The notes under the pieces: model-generated | The model's database searches: none | Told to the model about the DNA's origin: nothing | The model's input: only the letters and a program-made list of their open reading frames with translations | Source: Melanocharis versteri | Taxonomy: Eukaryota > Chordata > Aves > Passeriformes > Melanocharitidae | Assembly: GCA_013397845.1 (NCBI GenBank) | Contig: VZTG01001074.1 | Span: 1,495,090-1,559,089, forward strand | Direction of reading: 5' to 3' | DNA length: 64,000 bases | Shown here: piece after piece, positions 1 through 12,560 of the stretch | How positions within the stretch are numbered: position 1 is the stretch's first letter | Layout: each line of letters opens with the position of its first letter | Position numbers and translations under genes: made by a program

Positions 1-3000
1 TAATTATTTACCTACATGCACTGTGTTCCTTTTCAGAAAAACACTCTAGATTTCCATTGGCATGGTCAGGGACATTTCTGTGTCCATTTCAATTGATGTC
101 ATTGGCAATTCCACTCCTTCTTTGCAAGTGAAACTGTTTTAAGTCCATTGAATTTCCAGCTGAGAACCTGTTCCAGGTATTGACTTTATAACCAAGATGA
201 ATTAAAGCAGTTAGTGATGGTTTTCTTTGCACATGCATTGGTTTGATTGGGTCAGTCTAAACAGGATCAACCAATATTATATGTTGTTTTTTAGGGAAAA
301 AAAGAGATAGGATTTCGTCTGAAATCCTGTGTAATCCTCCTCATATGCCAGTAAGGTGAATTGAGTTAAACTCACACTGATTTATTCCAGCTGGATTACC
401 AGCAGAAGTTCTTCCAGGATTCCCATAAGGAGTTTCTTGTACTTAATACCCTGGAGAAATGCTGCACAAATTTCAAGAATTAGATAGAAAAAAGACCTTG
501 ATGTGTTGATGTTTAGTTGATGAGGTCCAGTAAGATTGAGTTCCTTCCTGGTCAAATAGATTTTCCACTTGAGTGTACTTTAGGCTTCCATCAAAATCCT
601 GGAGACTTCTGAGGAAATACTCAGGTATATGGGAACAACAAAACACGAATAATTTAAATTTTCCTGAAAAGTCTGTTTCTCTAGAGAGCCACATCATCTG
701 TCTGCTCCATCTACTGCAAATCTTAGGTGCTTTTGGCTTTGGTTCTTTGAGTTTCTCCTGCTGTGCACATTTTGGCAAGAACATCCGTGCCCCAGGACTG
801 CAGAGCAGAGTCACACCCAGAACCTGCCACTCTCCTTTTCATTTTCAGTCAGATTACACTTACATGGAATATAATACATGACATGTTAATGACATCCACT
901 CCCTTGCATTCTGATGATTCATTTCTTTTGAATAGGGAAGAAATTATGTGTAAGGGCAGAAAAAGAGACAGGGTTTTTAAAAAATTGCAGGCCTTTTAGG
1001 AGACTTTTAAACAGACAATTCTGTCTATGAACCTGTTTTTTCAAAGTGAGCCTGAAAATAATTTAAAACACAAAACTTGCATTAAAAAAACCCCCAAACC
1101 CAAAACCGAATGCACATTTATTTTTGCTAGGATTATACGATCAAAGCCAGTGAGAGAAAAATACTTAAAAAAGGCATAACTTGTACATGACTTCAAGGCT
1201 AATTTAATTTCCTCTCCCTGTCAAATGGTGTACTTCCAGTGTCATAACAAAGTCAGGAAAAGATGTCAAATTTTGCAAACTTATTCCACTTTCTGAAATA
1301 CTGAAAATGACTTTTTCATTGTGATAATGTTTCACTGGTTTGTGTATGTTAAAAAAATCGTGTTCATATACTTATTTTTTCGCTGGTATTGTATAAGCTG
1401 AAGAAGACAATATTGCAGTAGCCATTAAATGTGTCTCACATACACATATTTCAATGCAAACACAAAATTCCAGACTTTCTATTTGCCATTTGTTGTTCCC
1501 ACTTCCACTTCCCTAATGCATTGTCTGTATGCCAGAACACATTCTGGAATTAAGTGGGACGAGGGAAACACAGCACAGTAGAAATTGCAGGTTATTGCAA
1601 TTCGAAGGTATTCGGTGGTGAATGAAATTTGAAAGTCTGTCATTTGGCTAGTAACAGCAGGAGAGAAAACTTTAAAAGGGATGGAGAGAAAGAAATTTTT
1701 TGCAAAGGTTTTGGGCGGGGGAAGGAGCACCTAATGCAGGAGAGGGGAAAAGTGGTACAGGATGAGAGTAGCTCCAGCTGAGGGGAAACGAGGCTTTGGA
1801 ACAAACATTTTTGGAAGAGGTCAGAGAGATGTACCAGGAGAAAACTAGAAAAGAACAAAAGCTCACCCCACAGAGAGAGACTCACATCCATTATGGGATG
1901 GAGAGGCACGAGGAAAATCTGCATGAATCCTGAGTTGATGAGATTTGGAGAACATCCCCGCATTATGTCTGAAGGCACTTGTGGAGCTTAAAGACCACTG
2001 TGTTTTCACCTCCCTCTGGCTGCTCTGTCATCTGGACAGGCTTTGCCAGAGCACAGGAACCAATTAGGAAAATGGGATCAACCACAAAAAAAGATAAACC
2101 AGGAACAGATTTGTATTTTTTTTTTTCTTTTCTCCACACTGCAAGGTAAACCATTACAATATATTGTGCTAAATAATGCCAAGGCAATAGTTTCTCTCTG
2201 TACAGAATGTTTTACTATTATTCTTCTGTTAATAGTTATGGGAGACATAGCAAAAAATCTAGTGATAGAATTGGAGATAAACAAGCCAACAATTTTGTGA
2301 AATTTTCAGTAACTGAGGTGAATTTTAACAACTACCAAACAGGAGATGGTGGCTGAGAGCACCTGGCAAGCTGATATTTACTTTGCTATTTAATTTTCAA
2401 AATCATAAACTAAGAGTTCCTAGGTGAAGGAGCTCTTTTGGGAAATGTGGCTGGGACAACTGGATGAAAAGGGGACAAATGCTGCTTGGAGCTCCATTAA
2501 CTAGGGATGAGCACCAGGAAAGATCACTTTACTTGCAGAAAATAATGTTTGCAACAGTGTGAGAACAAGTCTGGGTTTGGGTGCAATGGCAGGAAATCAG
2601 TTTGAATATGGCCTTGCTGGTAACACATGTAAGGTTTACATGGTTTCCTTTAAATCTCATATGAAAGACTTTAGGGGCTTCCAAGCCTTATATTTGTATT
2701 CAGACAACTGGCCAGAGTTACAAAATGGCTCAATAGCTGCTGTTATGGCTGCTACAAAACACAGCCTCAGCAGTGCTGACACCTCCATTGTATTCAGTAT
2801 TCTCTCGTGTGTCTTTGGCTATATATTATTTTCATTCTGCTTTAATCATGGAGCCTCAGAGAGGAATTGTTAGCCTAATGAGCTCTCTATCCTTGTACAG
2901 CCTGATTAATGCTGCCAGGGCAGCTTGTTTGTGTTATAGTAGAGATCTCCACGCTCTGATCTCAGTTGTGGTGTTTTTAGTGCTCCCTGGCTGGTGATAA

Positions 3001-4578
3001 AAAGGCCAACTGCTGAACAGCTGCATTAGCCACTGTTCCTCACTGCTGCTGCTCTTCCTTCAGGGATGAGCAAGGCCTGGAGCTCCTGGTGGCTTCTCAG
3101 CCACGGAGAGGCCGTCGCAGACACGGGCTGGGGATGCTGGAGGTTCAGCCTTACCACAGGCAGCAATTCTCCTAATTTGTTCTTGATTTGCTTGCAGTGG
3201 TGGGTTCCTCTTACGTATCTTCTGATGCTGTAATCATTTCCGAGAGTAGAAACCAGACGTTGGGGTTTTTTTTTTCTCTGCATTTATCCAGATTGGGGAA
3301 TGCCCTGTCTAGATACACAAAGCATTAAGGGAATTGAATTTCCTCATGAAATCTGTCACTCAGGCAAGTGGGCAGTGTGGAGAAGCCAGGCACTGCTCCC
3401 TGCAGGCTGCCAGAAGGGGTTTCTCTGGTGGAAGCAGTGGTTGTTCCACCCACCCCTCCAGCAGCTGTCCTCTTGTCCAGCTCCCATTTTCCCATGGAGC
3501 TCCAAAGAGCAGCCCCACAGGATCCTGCTCCCAGCCTGTGGGTTTCCTGCCCCCTCCCACCTTTGCCAAGGAACTTTCTGCCTTTGGATAACACGATTCC
3601 CTAGAGAATGTCAGTGACAGCAAAGTCAGAGCTGTTCTCTGGTGAAAGCTCAGCACGGACATTCCATGGCTGCCCTGGAAGCTGTACCTGGAGCAGAGCT
3701 CATTTCGTGGAAGGTCCAGGTAAAGGCCATGGTGACATCAAAGGTGTTTGAGCAAACGACCAGAAAATGGGGAAAGACTTTAAAGCTTTTGTGTGTTTCT
3801 TTCGCTGTCTCAAATCTGTTTGCTTAAATGGTACAGCTGCTCTGTAAAATTTATGGGAGAAGGATCGTGTCAGGCATCACTGAATCCGTTCCTTTAGCTG
3901 GCTTTTTAGGGAATGCTCTGTTGACTGCCACACTTGCATCTCTGTGTACATCAGGTGTTAGGCTTGACAACAAAGTGTAAGAATGTTTCCTGATGTATAA
4001 TATAGCTTTTGCCATTTGTTTCCTGTGGATACAAAATAATTTCTTCGCTTAAAAAGCTTTTAATCCGGGTTTATACTATGTCCATGATTTAGGACGTTTT
4101 AGGATGCTCAGAGCAGAAAACATGCTCAGTGGACCTTTGCGAATCTTTTTGTCATTGTTTTGGAGGGTGGGATTGTACAAAATTTCTTGGACCTATATTT
4201 TGCCTTCTGTTTTAAAAAATCCTCAAGGACCTGGCAAATGTGTAAGCAATTCCCCGGATTTCCAAGATTAACTGTCCCAATATGCTGCCTTTCAGAAGAA
4301 ATACTTTGCCTCAGCAAGTGTTGCCATTCAGGCGTATCTTGGTTTAAATTTAAATAGCTCTAAAACACTGAGCTCTACCTCTGTTTTGTCAAATACAAAT
4401 GTAGGAGGCTTTAAAGACTGGCCACTGGAGCAATCTCATTTTAATAAAATACCTTCAATTCTCTTTCTGCTGAGCACTGTCTGTTTTAGGATTGCAGCCC
4501 TGGGAATCTACTTAGCAAATACTGAACAGGATAATGGCTGCATTCAAGCACTTCCACAGCAATGCCAGCTCCTTTTCT

Positions 4579-4610
4579 GTTTGTTTGTTTGTTTGTTTGT
4601 TTGTTTGTTT
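4579..4610. repeat. (GTTT)8 microsatellite
   Basis: Eight uninterrupted GTTT units, followed by a short T run. It is a simple intronic repeat and probably length-polymorphic. No functional role is visible. Confidence 0.95.
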
Positions 4611-7600
4611 TTTGGGCTTTTTTGAGCTACAGGATGGGATTCATTAGTGGTTCTCAAGCATTTCAGGCCATTCCTGTGTTAGCTCTTGCAGATTTTCTCC
4701 CCATTTGGGGACTGGGCTGCGGATCTGGTGCAGCAGCTCAGTGTGGCCACGCTGCATCTCTATTGTTATGAAATGTACTCCTCTATTTTTAAATCCTGGC
4801 TATTGGAGACCTTTCTTCAGAAGCCCACAGATAACACAGTTCTGCCTAACCTCAGCTGAAGCTGTTGGGATTCTTAAGAAGATGGAGAGTTTAATCAGTC
4901 TTTTCCCTTTAAATTACTTGCCTCATTTTCTCTTAATTTGGTTCTACTCTGGAGATTTTTATAGGCCTGAGTGGTGTGAGCTTCTGCTTTCCGTGCCAGA
5001 ATCTAAGGGGGTTTAATGAATTTGTTTGGAATAGTTGTTTTGGAATCCACAATGGAAGATAGTTTAAGTCTCAGAAGTACCTCAAAACTTTGTCCTTGGC
5101 ACTATTTAGTAGCCAAGAGTAGAAGACCATCACAATACTGCATTCAGCTCCTTAAAACACTGATTTTTCTGCTCCTTAACACCAAGATACACTGTAAATG
5201 GTGATTTTTTTTTTCCCTTTCTGGATTCTCACGTATTTATAAATCTGCTTTCTAAGTTATTTATATTTCAAGTTGCTCTGGAAATGGGAAAACAAACCAA
5301 CAAACAGAAAAAAAACCCAAGTATCTTGAAAGGAAATTTACAATGGAATGAAATTGAATTGTTTGTAGTAACTCATAGATTTCTTTAAGGAGTGAAAGTG
5401 GAGAAGATATCCCCTCATAAAAAGGTCCGCATGTGTTTTTCAGACTAAGCTAGGGAATAGCATTTTATGTTACTGTTATTCTTGTGGTTGATCACACAAG
5501 CAGACCAGCCTTTTAATCACTGCAAATTCTTTGCACTGAAAAAATGACCTTTTTAAAATATATATCTTGGGATGTAATATAATTTCAAGGCTTAATGCAA
5601 AAGGAAAGTCTGGCTGGATAGAGACAATTTTTCTTGATAAAACAAAGCATTCATGGAGAAATATTGATGGAAAACACAGGGGATTTTTGTTGGGTTTTCC
5701 CTTTGTGTTTTTTTTTCCTCTTTAACCTCACATAGGTATGAAGATCTTACATCAGTGGAAAATGGTGGGTAGGAAAGTGGGGTGGTGCAGCTCCTCCAGG
5801 TGTTCTCTTGCCGTTGATCCTCTGTCTCTGAGCAGCACCAACACCACCCACTCTATCCTGGCTTTTGGGCCTTTTGTTATGCAGGGTGCTGTCCCACAGA
5901 CTGAAACCAACCCCACTCTGTTCTATTTCAAGTCATTTTTATATTTCCTGTGGCTGAGGAGGGCCTTGGGAGAAGGCAGAAGAATTACAAGCTAATATCC
6001 GTGACGGGGCGTGGGGGGAGGTTTTGAAATTTGTGTGGTTTGCCAGTTTCACAGAAGTGTGCCTTAAATTGTGTGTGATGGTGATTAACTTGGCCTTCAG
6101 AGAGAAAACCATGGCTTGTGCTTTTATCCTCATGTTGCAGTACCTCCAAGATGCACCTTTTCTAGTTCAGGCTGAGGGAGATACTGACTCTTTCCAACAT
6201 TTTAGGGACTTGTCCAACAACAAGACACCTGTTGATAGATTAGTGTAAGGCCAGTTAAAATGCTACTGAGCAGAAATTGCTTTGGGCAGGTGCAGTTGAC
6301 AGGGGAAAGCACTGGACAGTGAAAAGTCTGTGATCTGCAGGTACAGCTTGGTGCTTTTGTGCAGCAGGGAATGCACAAGGAGCTGGCAAATGAAATCAGT
6401 TCTGTTGTGCCATTGGTTTAAATTTTGATCTCTTCCTGCACACCTATGCTGATTGCTGTCCTAAAAGAATATGTTTTTGTTCGTGGATCCAGTGTGGAGC
6501 CAATAGCAAAGCCAGCAGGAAGAGCCCAGTTAATGCCACGGCAGGGAGCAGGTCGATATATGTTTATAGCTCTCTTTCAGAGGTGAGCTAGTCACTGAGA
6601 CAGCTCTTTTCTGAAGCTGAGAAGCAGCTTTCCTCTACTACAAAATGCAAAACACACTACATTTACATTTGCATCCTCCTCACTGTCTCCTCCCTTCTTT
6701 GGCAGCATCTCCTGGTCAGTACACTTTCAACTTAAATATACACAGCAAGAATAATAATGTTAATAAAGGGATCTGTTAGTAGTTACTTGCTTATTTATAG
6801 ATATTAATGCTACTTTCTGCAGAGGAATGTTGACTTTTATGTTGTTCTGTACCAATATATTTATGGAATTATTGCTTGGGACAGAATGAAATTAACTGTT
6901 CAAATATTTGATTTTGTTTTCTTGTTCTACTTTATAACACACAGCTCCTCGAAGACAGAATTGTTCTTCTTCCAAGATTAAAAGTCAGATGGAGGGATTT
7001 ATTTTTCCTAGTTGTAACTTTTTTTAAGCAATAGGAATAGAGGAGCTGGGAATCCCAACCTTCATGTTCCTGACGTTAAGAGAATGATTTACCTTGCAAA
7101 GGGCAGGAGGATCTGACCCCAAGGTTATTTCCTTGCTTTAGGGAATCAAAATTTGACAGACCATGACAAAAAACTGTTTAAGGCCCAAACCTGGCTCTTG
7201 GTGCTGAGGGGGCTTTGTGAGCACTCCAGCCTGATGATGTGATTCCTTGTGAGCTTCTGGTCTATTCCTTTGATGTATTTTCTGTTTCCATAATCCTAAA
7301 GTTTCCTTCTGTTTTGCCTAAACTGTCTCCATTCTGTTCTGCTGTCTCTTTAAACCATTATTCAGAGCAGAAGGAAAGTTACAGTGTCTTTTTAGATGTT
7401 TCTGAAAACTTCATTAAATAATTTATTATTCAGTTGTGATAATATTTCAAGGGAAAAGTGGCCTTGGTGTTACTCAAGAATTTCATGCATGTATGACCTT
7501 GATCACAGCAGAATGAATGAAATGATGTAGTAACATATAAAATATGTTATTAACACATAAAATGTCTTGTTTCTGAACTTGTATTTTCCACAGTTTGTGA

Positions 7601-7811
7601 TGAACTCAGGATATATTATGCAGTGTGATAAAGCTGTGCGTTCCCTGTGCCTCACTGGGAAAATGATGACACCTCAAAAGCCTCCCTTGTTGTCCAGCCT
7701 TTGGTATTTGCCAAGACATTCCCCCCCTCCCACACACAAAATTTTGCCTCACAATAAGAGTGAGCGTGGCAGGCAGCAGCTCCCAAGGCAGTGACCCTCC
7801 TTTCATGTCTC

Positions 7812-7842
7812 GGAGGGGGGGAAGAGCCCTTTCCCCCCTTCC
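7812..7842. repeat. G-run/C-run hairpin (12-bp stem, 7-nt loop)
   Basis: GGAGGGGGGGAA (7812-7823) pairs with TTCCCCCCTTCC (7831-7842) around the 7-base loop GAGCCCT. All twelve positions pair, counting one G-T wobble (7815 with 7839). It sits just downstream of another C7 run near 7720, within a locally GC-rich patch. It may be a structured DNA element or only a chance quasi-palindrome. The G7 run also makes it prone to sequencing length error. Confidence 0.7.
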
Positions 7843-10800
7843 TTGAAGGATGGCCAGTGGAAAAGCCCACAGAGCAGGGTGATCTGTTTCTGAATGTTGA
7901 AGTGCTGCTGTCTCAGCCCCATTGGAGATATTGGATGAGAACTTTCGTTTCCCCTCCTCCTCTGTGGCATTTGCCCCTCCCTGGGAGAGGGATGCTGTGG
8001 ATGCTGACTGCTGGTTGCATGGAGCAGTAGGAGTCCCTTGCTGAATGCTCCGTGACAAATAAGGCTTTTGCACTTTCCAGCGCTTTGATATTTATTTCTA
8101 CACCATGTGTGGTGAGCTGGTTTGGAATTCTGCTGGAATCATCCCCACTGCTGCTGCTGAGACCAAAATCCTGCTGCTTTGGGGGAGGGAGGATCTTCTA
8201 CAGCCACCACGATTCCTTGGTCAGCCTACAGGCATCAGGAACACCTGACAAATCAGGCACTGCTGATAAAGCCTGAACTATCAGTGAAGAACAGTCAGCA
8301 AGGAAAGAAAGGTGCTGCCTGAAAAGGGACTATAGTGTGCTGCTCCCAATAATGCAGAAAGAGCCTTTATTGAATGCAAGTTCAAGTTAACAGCACTGTG
8401 TTGAAAGCAGCTGTCAGGTGTATAGAAAATACAGTCAGGCAGACATCATTTACACCTCCTTAATGCATAACCTACGGAAGAGCTCACGGGGGAAGAGCAC
8501 AATAACTAATTGACAGCTCAGAGGCTGGGATTTTTTGTTTTGCTGCAGTTTCGGGGAATCTGTGATAGAATTTCTCTTAGAAACTAACACAAGGTATTTT
8601 GTTCTGTAGTTATTATTAATTAGGCGGATTTGTATGAATCCTTAACATCTGAATTGGGTTTGTGTCTTAGGTTGTAATGACACTTGATTGCCTGTTGAAA
8701 GAGTGGTGTAAATGTGAGGAGTTTGTGTGTTTTTAACTCCTCAGATTAATACCCTCAGCAGCATTTTTTGGGAGATAAATATCTTCCAGCCTTACCTGAA
8801 GTCCTGGTTCCTTGCGTGCAACACTACCACTCAACTAGGACAGAGAAAAGCTCTGTCTTTGTCAAACAGACAGAGGTTTTTCAGGACTCCGGGTGCTCTG
8901 AAGCGCGTGCAGTTCTCCAAGGTACACAAGTAATTACGGTGGGTAAATACACGGATGATCCATTAGGTGTGCAAACACACACCTGTCCCTGCTGCTGAGG
9001 GGAGCACCTGCACAGCTCCAGCATCACTGACAGGTATCAGGATTTCACAGCAGACCTTATCAGGTGGCTCGAGTGTTCCCAGAGAGTGCCAGAGGAGCTG
9101 TGAGGGGCTGTGTGCTCTGTGGGAATGCTCGGGCTGGGGAACGAGGGCTGTCACGTTTTGCAGTTCGTAGTCAGAGCACAGAACAGGACTCATTTATGCT
9201 CTCAGGGGTGGCTGGGTTGCAGCCATGGAGAAGCCAGGCAGGCCACGTGTGGCTGCAGGTCTTTCTGACCACAGATTTGTGGGAACATCACAAACTCCTC
9301 ATTCTGAATTCATTAAATACTTGATAAGCACTGGGGAAAGGTTTCAGGTGGCTCCTACGTTGTTAATATTTATTATAAAGGAGATAGTTGCAGACACACT
9401 CCACATTTGGCAGCATCTCTGCGGAGTAATTTTCTTCTGCGGATTTATATGAGATCACATAACTAATGGCAGAACATAGAATAACCAGTGTAAACTTTGA
9501 AAATTGTACTTCTGAAAGTCTCGGTAGAAGAGATTTCAAAGTGATCCAAGCACAGAAAGATGGAAAATAATTCCAGAAACTTATTGTGATTATTGATATT
9601 CAGGATTAAGTGGTTTACATATTATTTTTAGAAGTCTGCTCCGCTAGTGGGAGTTCCACCCACGATTTTCAACAGTCTTAAATAGCACAGTTTAAAATCA
9701 TACTCTTTTCATATTGAGAAGGTCTTTTCAAAAAGACTACCCTGCCAAATAAAGGGAGCAGAACCTGCCCTGAACAGCCCATATTAATGACATATTCCAT
9801 CAGTGTTCTGTCTCCAGAGGCTGATGCTGTGCAGTCAAATACCCAAAGTAGGTGGGATGTATGATCAAGTTGAGATGGCTGCTGACAACCCTGTGTTTAT
9901 ACCAATTTCTAATCTTTAAATTACAAAATATTTTCAAGCAAACACCAAATGAAGCTCCTTCACGTGGAGGTGGTACATACACAGAATTGTAAGCACCTGG
10001 TAATGGAAAAATGCGTGTATGGAGGTTGGACTGGAGGTGTTTCAGCAGCAGCCACTTCTTTTGAATGAACAAACTGTGATAATGAGGGAGAAATCCCAGT
10101 TTCACCAATTCCCTGGGTTCATCTGAGAGAAATTCACCTCCAGTGCTCTAATTCAGGTTCCTGGCATTAGTGAGTGACCCTGAAATCTGATTGAGGCAGT
10201 TCACTGTGGGCTCTGCACGAAAGGTTAGACACTAAACTCGGATTTACCATCTGTGCAGACGTTCCTGTGGACCTGGGTACAACTCCTGGGATGTTCAGGA
10301 GTTCAGCCAGCTCAAATGACTCTGCCAGTGACATTGCAGAAAGGGGCACAGCCCAGGAACAGCCCATCAGGCCCCACTGAGCCAAACAGGAAACTGCAGA
10401 GCCAGATACGAGAAACTCTGATTTTGAGTTCTCCCAGTTTTATTGATAAAGAATCTGGTATCACATCAAGCACTGAAAAGAACACAGCTGCAGTGCCCCT
10501 CATTTTTGGGGGAATCCTGCAGCTGCACTATTTAGTGACTAAATTTGTGAACAGCCAGAAGAATGTACCTATACATCAGCACTACAGAACAACCATTTTT
10601 CTTTACCTAGATGTCAGCCCAAGTTGTATTACAGAGCTAGCTTTTAAAATGTTGTAGTTTCTATTCTGGATGTCAAATTTAAAGGCTAAGAAGCTTCTTT
10701 GTCTTGTAACATTCAGTTTTGTTGCTTTTTCTGCGCACATCAATATTTATTCTTCAGATTTTACCCTGCTGTAACCTTGCAGTGCTCTAAGGGGCCATAA

Positions 10801-10860
10801 CACAAACAGAACCTGGTCTTGAATAAAATTCTTTGCCCATCAGAAATTTTCAAATTTTGT

Positions 10861-10905
10861 AAAAAACCCAACCAACCAACCAAAACCAAAAAACCCGAAA
10901 AAAGC
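10861..10905. repeat. A/C-rich simple repeat with CCAA units
   Basis: A low-complexity tract of A and C with three to four consecutive CCAA-type units followed by A runs. The strand-asymmetric composition is the only visible property. Confidence 0.7.
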
Positions 10906-11763
10906 AAATTACTTTCTTTTACATCTGGACAAGAATTCAAAGCTGTGAAACAAGAAGGGAAAAATATTGAAGTAGAAACACTATTGTAAAGACAGCAAAG
11001 CATTCTAATAGTTCTAATGAAAAACATTTGGTTTACAAATTAACCAGATTCTGAATAGCAACAGTAAGTTTATGATATAATAAGTTTATGAAAGCTCTAT
11101 TTAGGACTCCTAAGAGCTTTTTGACATGAATTGGAGGGAAGAGGAGAGTGAAATGAATCTGTGCAATCAAAAAAGAGGAAAACAAAACATTCTTTTATTC
11201 TGAATTTTCAAAGTAAACTTAATATCCTTCTGTGAAATGTTTGTAGTCTGAAAAGAAAAGAAAATAAGATTCTTGACTTGGGGTTTTTTTTCCCCAGTTT
11301 TATTGAGGCAGGTAAGGAAGCGTTACTTAAACAGTGTTATAGAAACATGAAGATTTCCTTTACCCCGTTAAACCCAAGATCTAAACGTATTGATGCAGAA
11401 AAATCAATTCATTTAGTGAAAAAAAGTATTATTTACTACTAGCTAGATTCTTTATTTCTGATGGAAACAATTTGTTTTCCCCAATAAGTGTCAGGAGCCA
11501 TCAGTGCGTTTGGAATGGAGTTTATTCAAGGGCTGAAATGAACGGAGCTCTCAAATGAGAGAATTGAGAGGTGGGAGAAAAACAAATCATTTTAATGCCA
11601 TTCAGACGGGGCCCTGACTAATCAGATTGTTGTTCATGGCTCCTTGCTGTTTGGAGGACAGAATAGCATAATTTAGTGAAATATTTGCACTACAATGCTT
11701 GCAAATTTGGGGAAATGGAATTTGGATTAAGCCAGGATTATTTTTGATCTTATCCCTCTCTGC

Positions 11764-11797
11764 TTTTTTTTTTTTTTTCTTTTTTTTTTCTTTTTTT
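11764..11797. repeat. Interrupted poly-T tract
   Basis: T15, T10 and T7 runs separated by single C residues. I see no SINE or LINE body attached on either side that would make it a retroposon tail. It produces a spurious polylysine frame on the minus strand. Confidence 0.9.
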
Positions 11798-12342
11798 CTG
11801 AATGTGAGCAGTGCTGATGTACGTGCATAAAGAAAACGGCTTATTTTCTTTGAAGTGTCAATAACATTGTCAGGCATTTATCTAAGCAAACACACAGCAG
11901 AATGATTAAGTCAGGGTGAAGCTGAATGCATGAGATACAAATTAATTTCAGCATTGTTTATAATCTGTACACTACACAAAATCCTGGATGCTTAGCACGG
12001 GGGAAAAGTCCTGAGCAACGTAAGAAATGTCAAAATGAGAGGTGGGAAATGAGTTGTTAACTGAGGAGTTTTGGAAAGAACCCGTGGTTTGGATTGGTGA
12101 AATCATTACCAAGGACATTTCCTAACACCAGGATAATGGGGACAATTAGAAGAATGACATTGCCAGTGCTGATGATCCCACATCCCAGTGTGGACAGTGG
12201 GAAATGCCATCAGCTGCAGGTGTGTCTTGCAGTGGCACTGAAATATCTCCGTTTGCTCCAGCCCCTCGGGGCACTGCTGATATATTGCTGTGAAAAGGAA
12301 GAAAGGTGAGAAGAAAACAGATTTTTGTGAAGATTGGTCTGT

Positions 12343-12560
12343 CATAGAATCATAGAATCACAGACGGGCTTGGGCTGGAAGGGACCTGAAAGCTCATCCT
12401 GCTCCACCCCAGCCATGGGCAGGGACACCTCTCACTGTCCCAGGCTGCTCCAAGCCCTGTCCAGCCTGGCCTTGGGCACTGCCAGGGATCCAGGGGCAGC
12501 CACAGCTTCTCTGGGCACCCTGTGCCAGCGCCTCCCCACCCTCTGAGTGAAGAATATCTG
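12343..12560 (-). mobile_element. CR1 LINE 3' fragment (5'-truncated)
   Basis: The left edge reads CATAGAATCATAGAATCACAG, the reverse complement of the octamer-like ATTCTATG tail that ends CR1 elements, so the element lies on the minus strand. The tail is followed by the usual CR1 3' phrases in reverse-complement sense: GGCTTGGGCTGGAAGGGACC, GCCATGGGCAGGGACACCTC, and a segment ending near CCCACCCTCTGAGTGAAGAA. About 215 bp remain, with no reverse-transcriptase coding region. This 5' truncation is the normal form of CR1 insertions. The right-hand boundary is approximate. Confidence 0.92.

Noticed and set aside
11764..11797. Poly-T tract as a retroposed pseudogene or SINE tail on the minus strand
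   Set aside because: No gene-like or SINE-like body adjoins the tract, and no flanking target-site duplication is visible.
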